Positions 12,816 through 23,476 of a stretch of DNA of 64,000 bases are shown one piece after another. The DNA is from Epiperipatus broadwayi (lineage: Eukaryota; Onychophora; Udeonychophora; Euonychophora; Peripatidae), in the NCBI GenBank assembly GCA_028023455.1, contig JAQFVV010012394.1, positions 28,847,010 to 28,911,009 on the forward strand. Reading direction: 5' to 3'. The translations under genes were made by a program, and so were the position numbers. The notes under the pieces were generated by a model. That model was not told the origin of the DNA. It saw only the letters and a list, made by a program, of their open reading frames with translations, and did not search any database. Every line of letters begins with the position of its first letter. The first letter of the stretch is position 1.

Positions 12816-13387
12816 AATAATTGAATGGTTTTACTGATCTGGAGTTCATAAGTTCAAATTCCAGGACTGAATTTGATTCAAAATTCTTATGTTCCAAAGT
12901 GGCAATATACTAATAATTTAATGGCTTTATTACTCAGAATTTCTTTAAAAAATTGAGCACAAGAAGATCAAAAATTGAAATCAATCCAGGACTGAATTGA
13001 AATCAATCCAGGTACTTTACAATCCAAAATTGGAAACCTCTACTACTGCACTAAACCAAAGGACAGTAATGAAAAGGAAAGGTAATTATTATATGTGTCA
13101 ATCTTTTTTTAAAGATATGATAAAAAGGAAATTAAAAAATATAAAAAACTTTTTTGAAACACTTTTATTCTCACAAATTCAGGAAAGGATTAAAAAATAA
13201 ATTTTCTTTAGCTTTCACACTATTCTTAATATGTGATCAAAAGTGGCGCTCATGATTAGAAGTAGAACCCAAATACCTGACATACTTTATTTGTCATCAT
13301 ACTATATCAAAAATACCAGTGAAAGTTGAAGAAAATTTATTTCTTAGTTTTATTGCATTTATGAAAACAAAAGCATTATTTTTTTTA

Positions 13388-14578
13388 GGCTTTCCTATAG
13401 TCAAAGCTAAATTCGCCATGACCAAAGAAATCCAAAACACAATCCTTGAAAAAACCAAGAAAATAATGAAATCACTTTCTGGGTTCTCACTATTGCTTCC
13501 AGGTACAGCTACATTGCTCAATACGCTAGTGTTCTCCAGACTAAACTATTATCTACCGATTATTAAACCCACAAAAACTTTGAAAAGGCAGTCAACTCAC
13601 TATGTTCTAAATTACTATGGAAAGGAAAGGTTGTTGCCATAAGCAGTGCAAAAACACAAATGCCCAAAGAACTTAACAGTCTTGGCCTTCACTCAGTTTC
13701 CACAATATACTTGCAAAAATCATTAGCAGCACTGCGTGCCTTCTCACTGAAATCTGCCCACCTGAATATAACACTAACTATTCCCCCCATGGACACACCA
13801 CCACCTAAATGCAGCATATGGATGACACAAATATGGAATCATGTCAATAACTGCATTAGCGTAACACAAAACACACTTGGTAGCAAAAAGTCGTATAAGG
13901 ATGTCTACAAACTCAAGATCAACACTCCTACTGCACTCCCAAGTGCTCTTGGCTTAAACAATAGAATCATGATTAAGAAAGCAAAATATTGGTTCTTAGA
14001 ACCGAAATATATAGACTTTATTATAAAACTAAATCTGTGCTCATTACCCGACAGTCACTTTCTAGTGTGGAAGAGAGGATTTACCAAAATTAACTCATGA
14101 TGTCACTTATGTGTTATGGAGGATGAAACAATCCAACACATCTTTCATAACTGTCCAATACTCAGCTCACTAATAACATTTATTAATGATAAAGCCAAAA
14201 AACAAAATGCAGACTTGTTTTCGATTCAACATTCAATCAAGAATGGAAATTTCTCAAACATCAGACTCTCAATCTTTCTCTTCTTTGCAATCTGGCTAAC
14301 CAGATGCAAACATGTAATCAGTAATACGACAACCAATATCCTGGATACCTTCAAAACATTGATTAAGAGCATCAGCATTAGAGACAGAATGTTAGCTCCA
14401 GACTGGCTGCATAAAGAAACGTGGTCTAAAGTCATCCTAATAGAAGAATAATCATAGAACCTACTCCGTCATCTCAAGCCTCCACTCTACAGCAATACAG
14501 AGTAAAGTTATTCAAGATGTGTTAAAAATGTAGTTCATGTAGAAACAAAGTTAATAAATTTCTTTAAAAAAAAAAAAA
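13388..14578 (+). mobile_element. 5'-truncated L1/Tx1-like LINE with poly(A) and TSD
   Basis: A non-LTR retrotransposon 3' end. Coding begins mid-protein ('GFPIVKAKFAMTKEIQ'), shifts frame near 13577, continues in frame from 13660 to 14097, crosses one TGA at 14098, and goes on to 14451. Just around that stop is the C-terminal zinc-knuckle typical of such LINEs: CHLC, then H and C in 'HIFHNCP'. An AATAAA lies near 14552, followed by a run of A ending at 14578. The sequence AAAAGCATTATTTTTTTTA before the element (13369-13387) is repeated right after the poly(A) (GCATTATTTTTTTA at 14579-14592), a clear target-site duplication. L1/Tx1 assignment rests on the protein feel and the poly(A) tail. 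It is dead by truncation. Confidence 0.8.
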
Positions 14579-14875
14579 GCATTATTTTTTTAATTCTTAT
14601 TTGCTGATTTTTGTTTACATTTTTATGCCAATAGAAAATTATGCTGATATTTATTTGCACAAAATCGAATGCAATAGAGTGACTTTATTTAAATTATATT
14701 TTGAAAAGGGTGAATGCAATTGCATATGTTTTCTATGAATCTACAATTTTAATTTACAAAGAGTGCCACTAGAGACCACCTTTGTAAATTCTGAAAAAGT
14801 GTGTTGCTATTGAAAATACATTTGTTACAGTTTTAACTAGATCAGAAATTGGTATATTAGTGAAAATTAAGTTAA

Positions 14876-15125
14876 AACCACTATATCATCACGTGATTAC
14901 TGTTTTTAATGCTTACTTAATCTGTTTATACCGTAACAACTTTTTTCATACAATACCGCCATCTAGTGTAAGTTATAGCAATTAATGCTGACCACTAATG
15001 AAAAACATAGGATAAAAACTAGTCTGAGTATAGTAGTTAGGGATTTTGATATACAAACCTAGCATACATTAACTACCATGGTTTGTACTAGATAACAATA
15101 TTGTGTGGAGAAAGTTTCATTGTGA
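14876..15125. mobile_element. decayed HH1 fragment pair
   Basis: Antisense HH1 sequence (about 14876-14990) meets sense HH1 sequence (about 14990-15120). The hammerhead remnant is CTAATGA followed by AAAAACTAGTC, so it is inactive. Confidence 0.55.
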
Positions 15126-16476
15126 AAATTGAGTTACAAGATTTTATCTAGATAGACTAAAAAACAGAACAAGCTAAATAAAAGTTCATTTGCCCAAAAT
15201 CCATCTTTTCTATAAGTGTTTTTTTAAATATATATTATAAAATTTTGAATCTAATTAAAATATTAATTTTTTTTCTTTCCAGGAATATATATATATGGCA
15301 TAAATTAGTGAAAATAAAAGAATTAATAAAAACACACTCATCTTCCACGTAAAACAAAACTAAAAAATATCATAGCATCATAATAAAAATAATATATATA
15401 TAAAATATTAATAGCTTTAAGATCACAAACTCGTTAACAGTGATAATTCAATTTGGCAAAATAAAGAAGGCAAACACATTCCAATCTTTTATATACAAAG
15501 AAAACAAAATAGAAAATGCTCAGTAATCTATATAAACACATATTTACAGATTTCTTAAAGATACACACACAGAGTACATTGAAATTTTAATAATGCGTAA
15601 ATGATTAATAAACTTATTTAATTAAATTGTGTTAACATATATTAAAGAATGATATATAATATAAATGATGGCAAATAAAATGAATATATCAAAGAAAATT
15701 AAATAAATAGACAATTTTATGTATTTCATCTATACACTACACTTAAATTATAGAATTTGCAATTTCAATTTCTCTTATTGGTGATTATGACAACTAATTT
15801 CCAAAGAGTAAAACTTTTGTTAATTGTGAAAATATAAAATAATGAGTTTAGATTAAATGGGGTTTATTTAAATTACTAGGAACATAAAAGCCTAAATCTG
15901 TTATAAACATATGTTAGCATTCTTTGTCTATATTAGATCTTAGATGAGAGTGAAATATAGAGTTCATCTTTTTTTTATAGAAGTGGTCTTGATAACAGAT
16001 TATAGCTTCTCAATTTATTTAAGTTTTGACTATTGTCATGTGATATATATATTATAATGGTCGGGGTGAAACAGAAGTCTTACCGTATCTGCCGTACAGG
16101 GCGCCACCTGGCTATTTGAACCTGGAAAATTTATAGACTAGGCAGATATGCGATGTTAAGATCTAATTTTTACATATATATATTTTATTCTGACCGTGAG
16201 TCCATGCCACTAGCTCAGTGAAACATAGAGATTTATAAAATATAAATTCTCATCTAAACATATTTTCAATATTAAAAAAAATAAGAGAAGCCACTGCCAG
16301 TAATAACACCCACAAACATTTATTAAACATATATAAGATTTAGCATTATTATTTTAATATGATTACTTTAATTTTTTTTATAAAACATTAAAACTTTACC
16401 TTAGATTTTAATTCACAATTTATTTTAGAAGTTCGCACAGATGAATTTAATATTTTATTAGTGTCGAGTATGGATA
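15126..16476. other. A+T-rich, no gene recognised
   Basis: No coding signal. A more complex patch at about 16050-16170 contains 'cagggcgccacctgg', echoed by 'cagggcgccactag' inside the LTRs at 17177 and 23795. It may be a shared short interspersed sequence. Confidence 0.45.
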
Positions 16477-16484
16477 GACTACAG
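16477..16484. repeat. hAT target-site duplication, left
   Basis: GACTACAG immediately before the terminal CAGTGGTGCCCAACC. The identical octamer follows the other end at 27101-27108. Confidence 0.9.
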
Positions 16485-16686
16485 CAGTGGTGCCCAACCT
16501 TTAACTTGACGCGAGCCAGTTGAGAATTTAAAAAAATTTGGGGAGCCACAATTATATATTACATTTTTCATATTACATTTATAAACATGGTACTTGGGTA
16601 CTAAACCTGCAATGTAGGGAGATAGGTGGGGGGGATGGCCTATTCACATTGGTATCAATCCGCCGTTTCTAATGTGGCCAAAATAA

Positions 16687-17021
16687 CATGTACACGGATC
16701 TTTCTCGATGAAAACATCAATATATACAGCAAAATATATATGTGTACACGAATCTATCTCGATAAAAACAACTATTTACAGCACTAAACATCAATATATA
16801 TATACAGCAAAATATATACGTGCACACGGATAAAAACAACTTTTTACAGCACTAAACATCGATATATACAGCAAAATATATACGTGTACATGGATCTATC
16901 TCGATAAAAACTATTTCCAGCACTAAACACAATATATATACAGCACCAAACCAAACGTCTACAAGGATCTTTCTCGATAAAAACAACAATATATACAAGA
17001 GCACTAAACACAATATATATA
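16687..17021. repeat. minisatellite in the hAT left arm
   Basis: About five irregular copies of a unit of roughly 60-70 bases. Each carries GTGTACACGGATCTATCTCG-like and 'acagcactaaacatc' blocks joined by (TA)n. The array resumes at 26767 ('tatagcaccaaaccaaacgtgtacag'), so the LTR element inserted inside it. The minus-strand 84-residue frame over 16844-17098 is this repeat, not a gene. Confidence 0.8.
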
Positions 17022-20000
17022 TTGTAACATAATAAATGTGAGTTCAAATAGAAAAAACTAAGTAATTCAATAAATATATAACTCAGGTATACAGGCATTA
17101 GGTTTTATCCACTTTCATTCCTTGGTTTGATGATAAGTGCATGTTTAAACAAATACTAAGTGAATATGGTCTAGCAGGGCGCCACTAGATTATCTGAATC
17201 TAGACTCGGTTATATCTGATAACCTTTCACATGTACCGGGTTTGAATCCCCTTTTGGTACTTTATTTCTAATAAAATGAGAGATTTTGCTTTTTGAGCCA
17301 TATCACTAGAAGCACTAATAGTTAGGTAAAAGTAAAACATCTTTAAACCAAAGCGGAGTATATTAGACATAAATCATTTCTCAGATCTTAGCATAACAAA
17401 TGTGTTTCAATGTTTTTATAAGTTTACTAGCTCAGATTATATATAACTAATTTAGGATGGCAATTCACTCATCCTTGCATGAAATAGATGATGGGATGTG
17501 GTTATAATAATACTAAGAAATCACTAAATATTATAAAATCAATATTTATTTATGGCCTTTAAACATTTAAACAGCTCATTAATTAAAACGTTGATGACGA
17601 TGATGATGATGATAATAACGATAATGACAAGGGTTTCAACTACAGCTCTAGGACTAAGCCTAAACATAAAACTAATTTTTATAACGAAATTCATAATTAT
17701 TGCTTAATTTTAGCATATTTACTTATATCTTAAATAACTAATATTCATCCATTGATGATGATGAATAATCACACTTAACAAAGACTACACCTAATGAAAT
17801 ATATACGCCTCGTTTAATAAAACAAACTAATATTTATTACTACAGTTCTAACATATACATAAAAATTTCTAGATAATATGAAAATTGACATGAATAATAA
17901 TAATAATAATTGATTATATTACAATCCTCAGATTAATTTTAAGTTCTTCCCCCTTTCCCTTCAAATGTATTTGTATTAAGTTGGACGTCACATTGACCAT
18001 GATTTTCACTCCATGAGAAAAGTATTAAAAAAAAATATTATCTGCTCATTGGCACACATACTTTAAAATCCAACATGTAAATAGAATGTAAAAAAAAAAT
18101 GTTAGTAAAATTGAAAGAGCAAGTTTTAGAAAAAAGTTTTAAATTATTTTCTCCCCCTCCCTTCCAAGCGCTGAAATCTATACTGAACTTGAAACAAAAT
18201 AATCTAATATTCTAATACTACTCATTATTCCACATTCACTTCCAATTATACACATATAAAAATATTATTATGTATGTGCGTGTTTTATCCCATCATAACA
18301 AAATATTATTAAAACCAAAATAATAATATTAGTTAAAACTAAAATCATAATACCATAAAAAAAAATTGTTTTACACATTAATATTGTAAAATTAATAAAC
18401 AAATCATTTTCATACATTCAAGATCATTTATGAAGCTCCAAGTTATTTTTAGTAAGACATTCTTGTTTTTAATTGATCTGAATAGTCTTTAAAAGTTCTT
18501 TAAATAAAATATACCACTTTATTGCTAAAATGTTTATTAAGACTGATATCATAAAGAAAATAGATATAAAAAGTCATATTACCGATCTTTTCTTTGTGGC
18601 AAATTTCCAAGGGTTCAAACTTGTCTTGTATAATGTTTATATTTCTGTAGCTACCATTTCCGTTTTACTGGGAACAATCTCTTTCTTGAGGTGTATAACT
18701 ATTTGATGATGATGACTCTATTGAAGTTATTTGCTTTAGTGGACAATTTGGAAATCATTATAGTAAATTTTCTTCTCTTCTTGTCAAGCATGTGGATGAA
18801 ATACAGCAGTTGTTTTCACATTTATAAATTTTCTTGAGTTTAAAATCAGTTGTTGTAACAATTAATTGGACTTGATGATTAATATTTATCAGTAGATTAA
18901 TTCATCTTCTTTGAATGCAGGTGAATGCTTTCTTCCTTCTATTAAAAACATCTTATTTATCTGGTCAGTTGAAAGGTGTAGAATATTATTTTAGACACAT
19001 CTTTTCTTTCCTATGTGATGTGCAGCTTCCTCCAGATGGTCAGTAAATGGAATATACATATAATTTTTCTAGCCCGCCATTTCTTATATTTTCAACATTC
19101 AAATTTGATAGTTTAATAATCTGAATCAATCCCAATAATAAATCAAGACAGCTTTTTATATCCAATTTTTAGCTACCTTAACCAATCAGAGATAGCATCA
19201 CTTGCTATTTTTGGACAAATTTGTTTTAATTAGATCTCTAATTTATTTTCAACCAAAGTATTTTTCAACTGAAAAGTTTAATCCTTTTTCCAGACACTTT
19301 TGTTTTAAAAAAAAAATAGACTCAATTCTTATTTCCTTTCTTTTGTTTTTTTTTTTTAACATCCTTTTAACACTTCAAATCTTTGAGCTTCCTTCTTTAG
19401 ATCTTGATAAGACAAATTCAATTTTTAAAATTCTGACTCATTATAAGCTTTCAAAGTGACAATCATTTACAAAAAATTTACTACAAAGATCGATATCTGA
19501 TTAAACAGATTTCCTCTTTTAACAAAAAAAATTGTACAAAAAAAATAATTTGACAGATTTAATACTTCCTTTTCTTTCAATATTTAAGAAATGTAAATTT
19601 TTGTATGTAATGTACACACATCCTTCATTCTTTCAAATCATTCATGAACTAACCCTAAATAATATGATTGCTAGCTTAGGAATTATAACCCAATTATTTA
19701 ATTAAATCTGTAACTTTTAAATCCCACTTATAATTAAAGAAAAGCAAAATAGAAGTATAGAATAAAATGTTAGAATTGATCTAGCATAGCTTAGTTTTAA
19801 AGAAAGTTAAAATGTTGAATATTTGAAATATAAAATAAATAAATAATTTACACATACATTGCCTATATGTATGCATTATAACTTTGCTTTTTAACAGAAA
19901 ATTTAAATATTAAATAGTTTAAATGTGTGTATTACCTTTCTATCAACACACAAACAAGTAAAGCATGTAATTGTTGACCCATTCTTTCTCTGTTTAAAGC

Positions 20001-20147
20001 TTTTGAAATTTTGATCTGGAAGGGTTTGAACTTGGCTGCCCTACAGCTTCTTTTATGATTATATAAAATTGTGATGATGATTTTGTTTTACCTTTTCTAC
20101 ATGCACATTACTATAAATTTGTCTAGTGACCAAATTGTAATGGCACA
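17022..20147 (-). repeat. 3' LTR
   Basis: Almost identical to the 5' LTR over about 3.07 kb (17079-20147 against 23697-26766). The plus-strand left edge (17022-17090) differs from the other LTR and is about 165 bases shorter. It contains a GAT/GATGAT microsatellite near 17590 and a tRNA-like patch at about 17174-17258 with the B-box-like GGGTTTGAATCCC. No ORF of note. The LTRs are unusually long for the family. Confidence 0.88.
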
Positions 20148-20148
20148 A

Positions 20149-20162
20149 CTTTCTCCCCCTTC
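20149..20162 (-). promoter_or_regulatory. polypurine tract of the LTR retrotransposon
   Basis: Minus strand GAAGGGGGAGAAAG, one base from the 3' LTR start TGTGCC. Such tracts prime plus-strand DNA synthesis. This fixes the element's orientation as minus. Confidence 0.85.
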
Positions 20163-20332
20163 GGATAAAATCATCAGCACTTTTGTTTTAACTATATATA
20201 AAAAAAAAAAATCCTAACCAATAAATACACTAATAATAATAAACACTTATAATATATATAAAAAAAAAAATTAACTACTGCTAACTATATCTTTCATTTA
20301 AAAAAATAATTTATTTGGAGATCTTTGCCAGG

Positions 20333-20521
20333 CTATTCTGCTGAAGTATAAGGGATCAAACTCCTAGCATTATAGGTCCCCTTATTCCCATCAAGAGCAG
20401 CAAGCATAAAGGCATTCTCTCCTATTTTCTTGGTAATTTGGAATGGCTTTTTCTTTTCAAACCATACTGTGGTCTGCATAAAAATGCACCTGTACATCCA
20501 GTCCCTTTTTAATATTTCCAT
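20333..20521 (-). pseudogene. integrase C-terminal remnant
   Basis: About 62 codons in a frame different from the gag-like ORF and overlapping its end. The stretch F-Q-I-T-K-K-I-G-E-N-A-F-M-L followed by K-G-T-Y-N-A-R-S-L-I-P-Y is typical of the extreme C terminus of Ty3/Gypsy-type integrases. The catalytic core is absent, so pol was deleted from just after gag to here. It sits about 170 bases from the polypurine tract, where an intact element would end pol. Confidence 0.7.
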
Positions 20522-22145
20522 TTCTCATCTTAACTGGATATTTATAAAACATATCTGGAGGAATTATTTTATATAACCTCCTATTACAAACTCCATTTAG
20601 AAATATGGACTCTTGGTACCATACATAATATGCCTTGAAGTTTTTCAGAGAGATTGACTCTCTATACCATACATACTTTATTTTTAAACTTTCCAGAAAG
20701 ATCGACTCTCTGTACCATATATAATTCATCCTTAAATCTTCCAGAGACGTTGATTCTCTGGGCCATATACAATTTATTTTTAAATTTTCTAGAAAGGTTG
20801 ACTCTTTGTACCATACATAAGGCACATTTAAATTTTCCAGAGCATTTACATTTTTCAGAGAGATAGATTCTCTGTCCCATATATAATGGACATTAAAACT
20901 CTTCAGAGAGATTGACTCTCTGTGCCATGTATAATTTATTTTTAAATCTTCCAGAGAGATTGATTCTCTGTGCCATGTATAATTTATTTTTAAACTCTCT
21001 AAAAAGGTTGACTCTTTGTACCAAATATAAGGCACACTTAAATTTAACAGAGCATTTAAATTTTTCAGAGAAATTGATTCTCTGTCTGATACATACTGGA
21101 CATTTACATTTTTCAGAGAGATAGATTCTCTGTACCATATATAATGGACATTTAAACTCTTCAGAGAGATTGACTCTCTGTGCCATGTATAATTTATTTT
21201 TAGACTCTCTAAAAAGGTTGACTCTTTGTACCAAATATAAGGCACACTTAAATTTAACAGAGCATTTAAATTTTTCAGAGAGATTGATTCTCTGTCTGAT
21301 ACACACTGGACATTTACATTTTTCAGAGAGATTGCCTCTCTGTACCAGATATAACTTATTTTTGACTTTTCCAGAGCAGTTGAATTTTTCAGAGAGATTT
21401 GGACATTTACATTTTTCAGAGAGATTGTCTCTCTATACCATATATAAGGTATCTCCAATCTATTTGAGAAGACAGATTTTTGAAACCACACATGCTGGTT
21501 TGTTACTAGATTGAGAACTACAGACTGTTGAAACTTTTGTTCTCTTTCTAAAATAACTGGTTTCATCTCCCTTATTGCCTCTCTTAAATCAATCATCTTA
21601 TCGGATGCATGAAGTTTTTCCTCCAACTCTCTTTTCCTTCTTTTCACTTCATGATCTATCCCAATCTGCTCTTTGGTCATCATCTCATTTACTTTCTTTA
21701 CTGGGAGATTTGGTATTATGGCTACTATTGGCCTTTCTACTTCTGGGAGCCTATTCTCTATCAGTATATTAGCTGATTTACCTATTTCTTCCTCTAATCT
21801 CTCGCTCCTTTCTCTATTATCAGTAGTCTGACAATCTAGCTTATCTTTTAACACTGGTGATCTTTGACTACCTTCTATTATGCTCTCTATGGATTGACAT
21901 ATCCTTTGTCCTAGATTTTCCATCCTTTGCTTACTATCTTCTCTTAGACTCTCTATGCTTATTATACTGTGCTTACTATCTTCTCTTAGACTTTCTATAT
22001 TTTTCTCTATCTTTTGTTCTAGATTTACCATCCCTTGCTTATTATCTTCTCTTAGACTTTTGAACATCTGCATTATCATGTCCATGTCTGATGGTGCTAT
22101 CTTTGCTATCTGAGCCTCTTCCATATTATAATTTAGTTCACTCAT
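20457..22145 (-). CDS. gag-like protein with 16-residue tandem repeats (LTR retrotransposon)
   Basis: A single 562-codon frame, first ATG at 22145. Residues 1-100 are rich in E, K, Q and S and look coiled-coil, with three copies of an S-L-R-E-D-[NS]-K motif at about 30, 52 and 67. Residues 100-210 are charged and helical (K-R-R-K-R-E-L-E-E at about 168-176). Residues 233-517 are roughly 17 copies of a 16-residue unit, often extended to 22, of the form Y-I-W-Y-R-E-S-I-S-L-K-N. A short tail follows. No zinc knuckle, protease or RT is visible. The position after the leader and the coiled-coil start suggest a gag-derived structural protein, but homology is not proven. The repeat half is also open in the two other minus frames and partly on the plus strand, so which frame is used is uncertain. 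The stop at 20457 falls just past the start of the integrase scrap. Confidence 0.6.
   Translation of the reverse strand: MSELNYNMEEAQIAKIAPSDMDMIMQMFKSLREDNKQGMVNLEQKIEKNIESLREDSKHSIISIESLREDSKQRMENLGQRICQSIESIIEGSQRSPVLKDKLDCQTTDNRERSERLEEEIGKSANILIENRLPEVERPIVAIIPNLPVKKVNEMMTKEQIGIDHEVKRRKRELEEKLHASDKMIDLREAIREMKPVILEREQKFQQSVVLNLVTNQHVWFQKSVFSNRLEIPYIWYRETISLKNVNVQISLKNSTALEKSKISYIWYREAISLKNVNVQCVSDRESISLKNLNALLNLSVPYIWYKESTFLESLKINYTWHRESISLKSLNVHYIWYRESISLKNVNVQYVSDRESISLKNLNALLNLSVPYIWYKESTFLESLKINYTWHRESISLEDLKINYTWHRESISLKSFNVHYIWDRESISLKNVNALENLNVPYVWYKESTFLENLKINCIWPRESTSLEDLRMNYIWYRESIFLESLKIKYVWYRESISLKNFKAYYVWYQESIFLNGVCNRRLYKIIPPDMFYKYPVKMRNGNIKKGLDVQVHFYADHSMV
20595..21449 (-). 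repeat. 48-bp (66-bp variant) coding tandem repeat
   Basis: The DNA unit on the minus strand is about 48 bases, with periodic 66-base variants, and blocks recur at about 258 bases (20912 and 21170 begin near-identical stretches). Because units are multiples of three, all three minus frames stay open: one reads Y-I-W-Y-R-E-S-I-S-L-K, another Q-R-I-N-L-S-E-K-F-K-C-P with CPVC and KCPL elements. Plus-strand frames at 20654-20866, 20912-21124 and 21170-21514 are its mirror. Confidence 0.85.
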
Positions 22146-23457
22146 GTTATAAAACTATGTATATCCCATCTGTACTTCCCTGACCATCAGAAATCCACAC
22201 ATCTTCTCCCTGTCTGACACCTATTCTGACCAACTGACTGATTTGATTTTCACCTTATTATGCATTACAAATACAACAACAACAACAAAAAATTTTAATA
22301 TCCTTATTTAATGAACTACACAACAATAATCTATATAGTGCATGTCTGTCTGTAATAGCCCAAATTATACATTCATCCATTCTCCCAGAAATCCGACAGA
22401 TATTGACAGTCCACAGAATGACTAGCAGTTCACAATCTTGAGATAAATAAAAGAATTCAGTCACAGCACTATAATCACACAATGCATCACGAGCACTCAG
22501 AAGATCATCCCAATTCGATCACTATTAACTACCACAACCCTTGATTAAATGAAGCAAACTCTGTTGCAATAAAAGATGTATTAAGTCTTAGGGGCTAAAA
22601 TAGATAAACTATGCCTTGCTCTCTCTCTTGGAGTCTTATGTGGCAAGTATCAAGGAATGCCCTGCTTATTATAGACTACAAAAACGAAACCTTGCTCTCT
22701 CTCTCTTGGAGACTTATAGGCTGATATCATGGCAGGACTACTGTTAACTGCTTCATGAAAAAAAATAAGACTAACATATAAACTTGATTGGAAAACTATG
22801 CCGTGCTCTCTCTCTTGGAGACTTATAGGCTGATATCATGGCAGGTCTGCTGTTAACTGCTTCATGATAAAATAAAGATAACATATAAATTGGGTTGGAG
22901 CAGTGAATGGGTTTGATCATTCATAAGTTACACGAAATACATAGCATTCTCAAGGCAATGACAAAACTCCTCACTCATCATCAAAACTGCAATCTAACCA
23001 ACCAAACTCCAACGATCAACCATCCAATCAAACCTCTAAAATCATAGACTTTTTACAAAATGAACTCCCCAAACACACATGAGACTACTATTCCATAATT
23101 CATCACTATTACTATGCCTATCCTATCTGGCAATAAATTATTTTAATGTTCCACACAAAATAAAATCTATTATTTATTTCACCTTTGTCTTAAGTTGTGA
23201 TATTCATCTCTATTTTTAAAATTGATAAAAAAAACAAGCTGTTTTATGGCTGTACCCATTTTATCATCATCAATGAAAAATTAAATCATATTAAACATCA
23301 TCATCTAAAATAAGACTGTTTGGCCAAGAAAATTTTGTAAGACAAAAAAAATTTTACTGAAAAAAAAATTTTACTAAAAAAAAAATTTCTCTATTTTTAA
23401 CCACACATCTCCCATCATTCTATAGACTCTCTTTTTCAGGTATATGGCAAAATATCA
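22146..23457 (-). other. 5' leader of the LTR retrotransposon, with internal repeats
   Basis: Untranslated leader between primer binding site and ORF. It contains three direct copies of a block built around 'TTGCTCTCTCTCTTGGAG' (starting about 22617, 22692 and 22804). The last two share a longer unit of about 110 bases including 'ggctgatatcatggcagg'. Small frames here (for example 22258-22482 minus) have no family support. Leader repeats could carry packaging signals; that is speculation. Confidence 0.6.
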
Positions 23458-23476
23458 GGCCCCAGTTGGGTGTCCA
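23458..23476 (-). promoter_or_regulatory. tRNA primer binding site
   Basis: Minus strand TGGACACCCAACTGGGGCC, directly adjoining the 5' LTR. It starts with the obligatory TGG (complement of tRNA CCA) and resembles the lysine-tRNA site TGGCGCCCAACGTGGGGC with a few differences. The tRNA identity is inference. Confidence 0.75.

Noticed and set aside
20893-21306. Cys-containing alternative frame as a zinc-finger protein
   Set aside because: CxxC pieces recur by DNA repetition, without the paired histidines or cysteines of a known finger.
20595-21449. CRISPR-like array because of regular 48-bp spacing
   Set aside because: Units are contiguous with no unique spacers, lie inside a retrotransposon ORF, and the DNA is eukaryotic.
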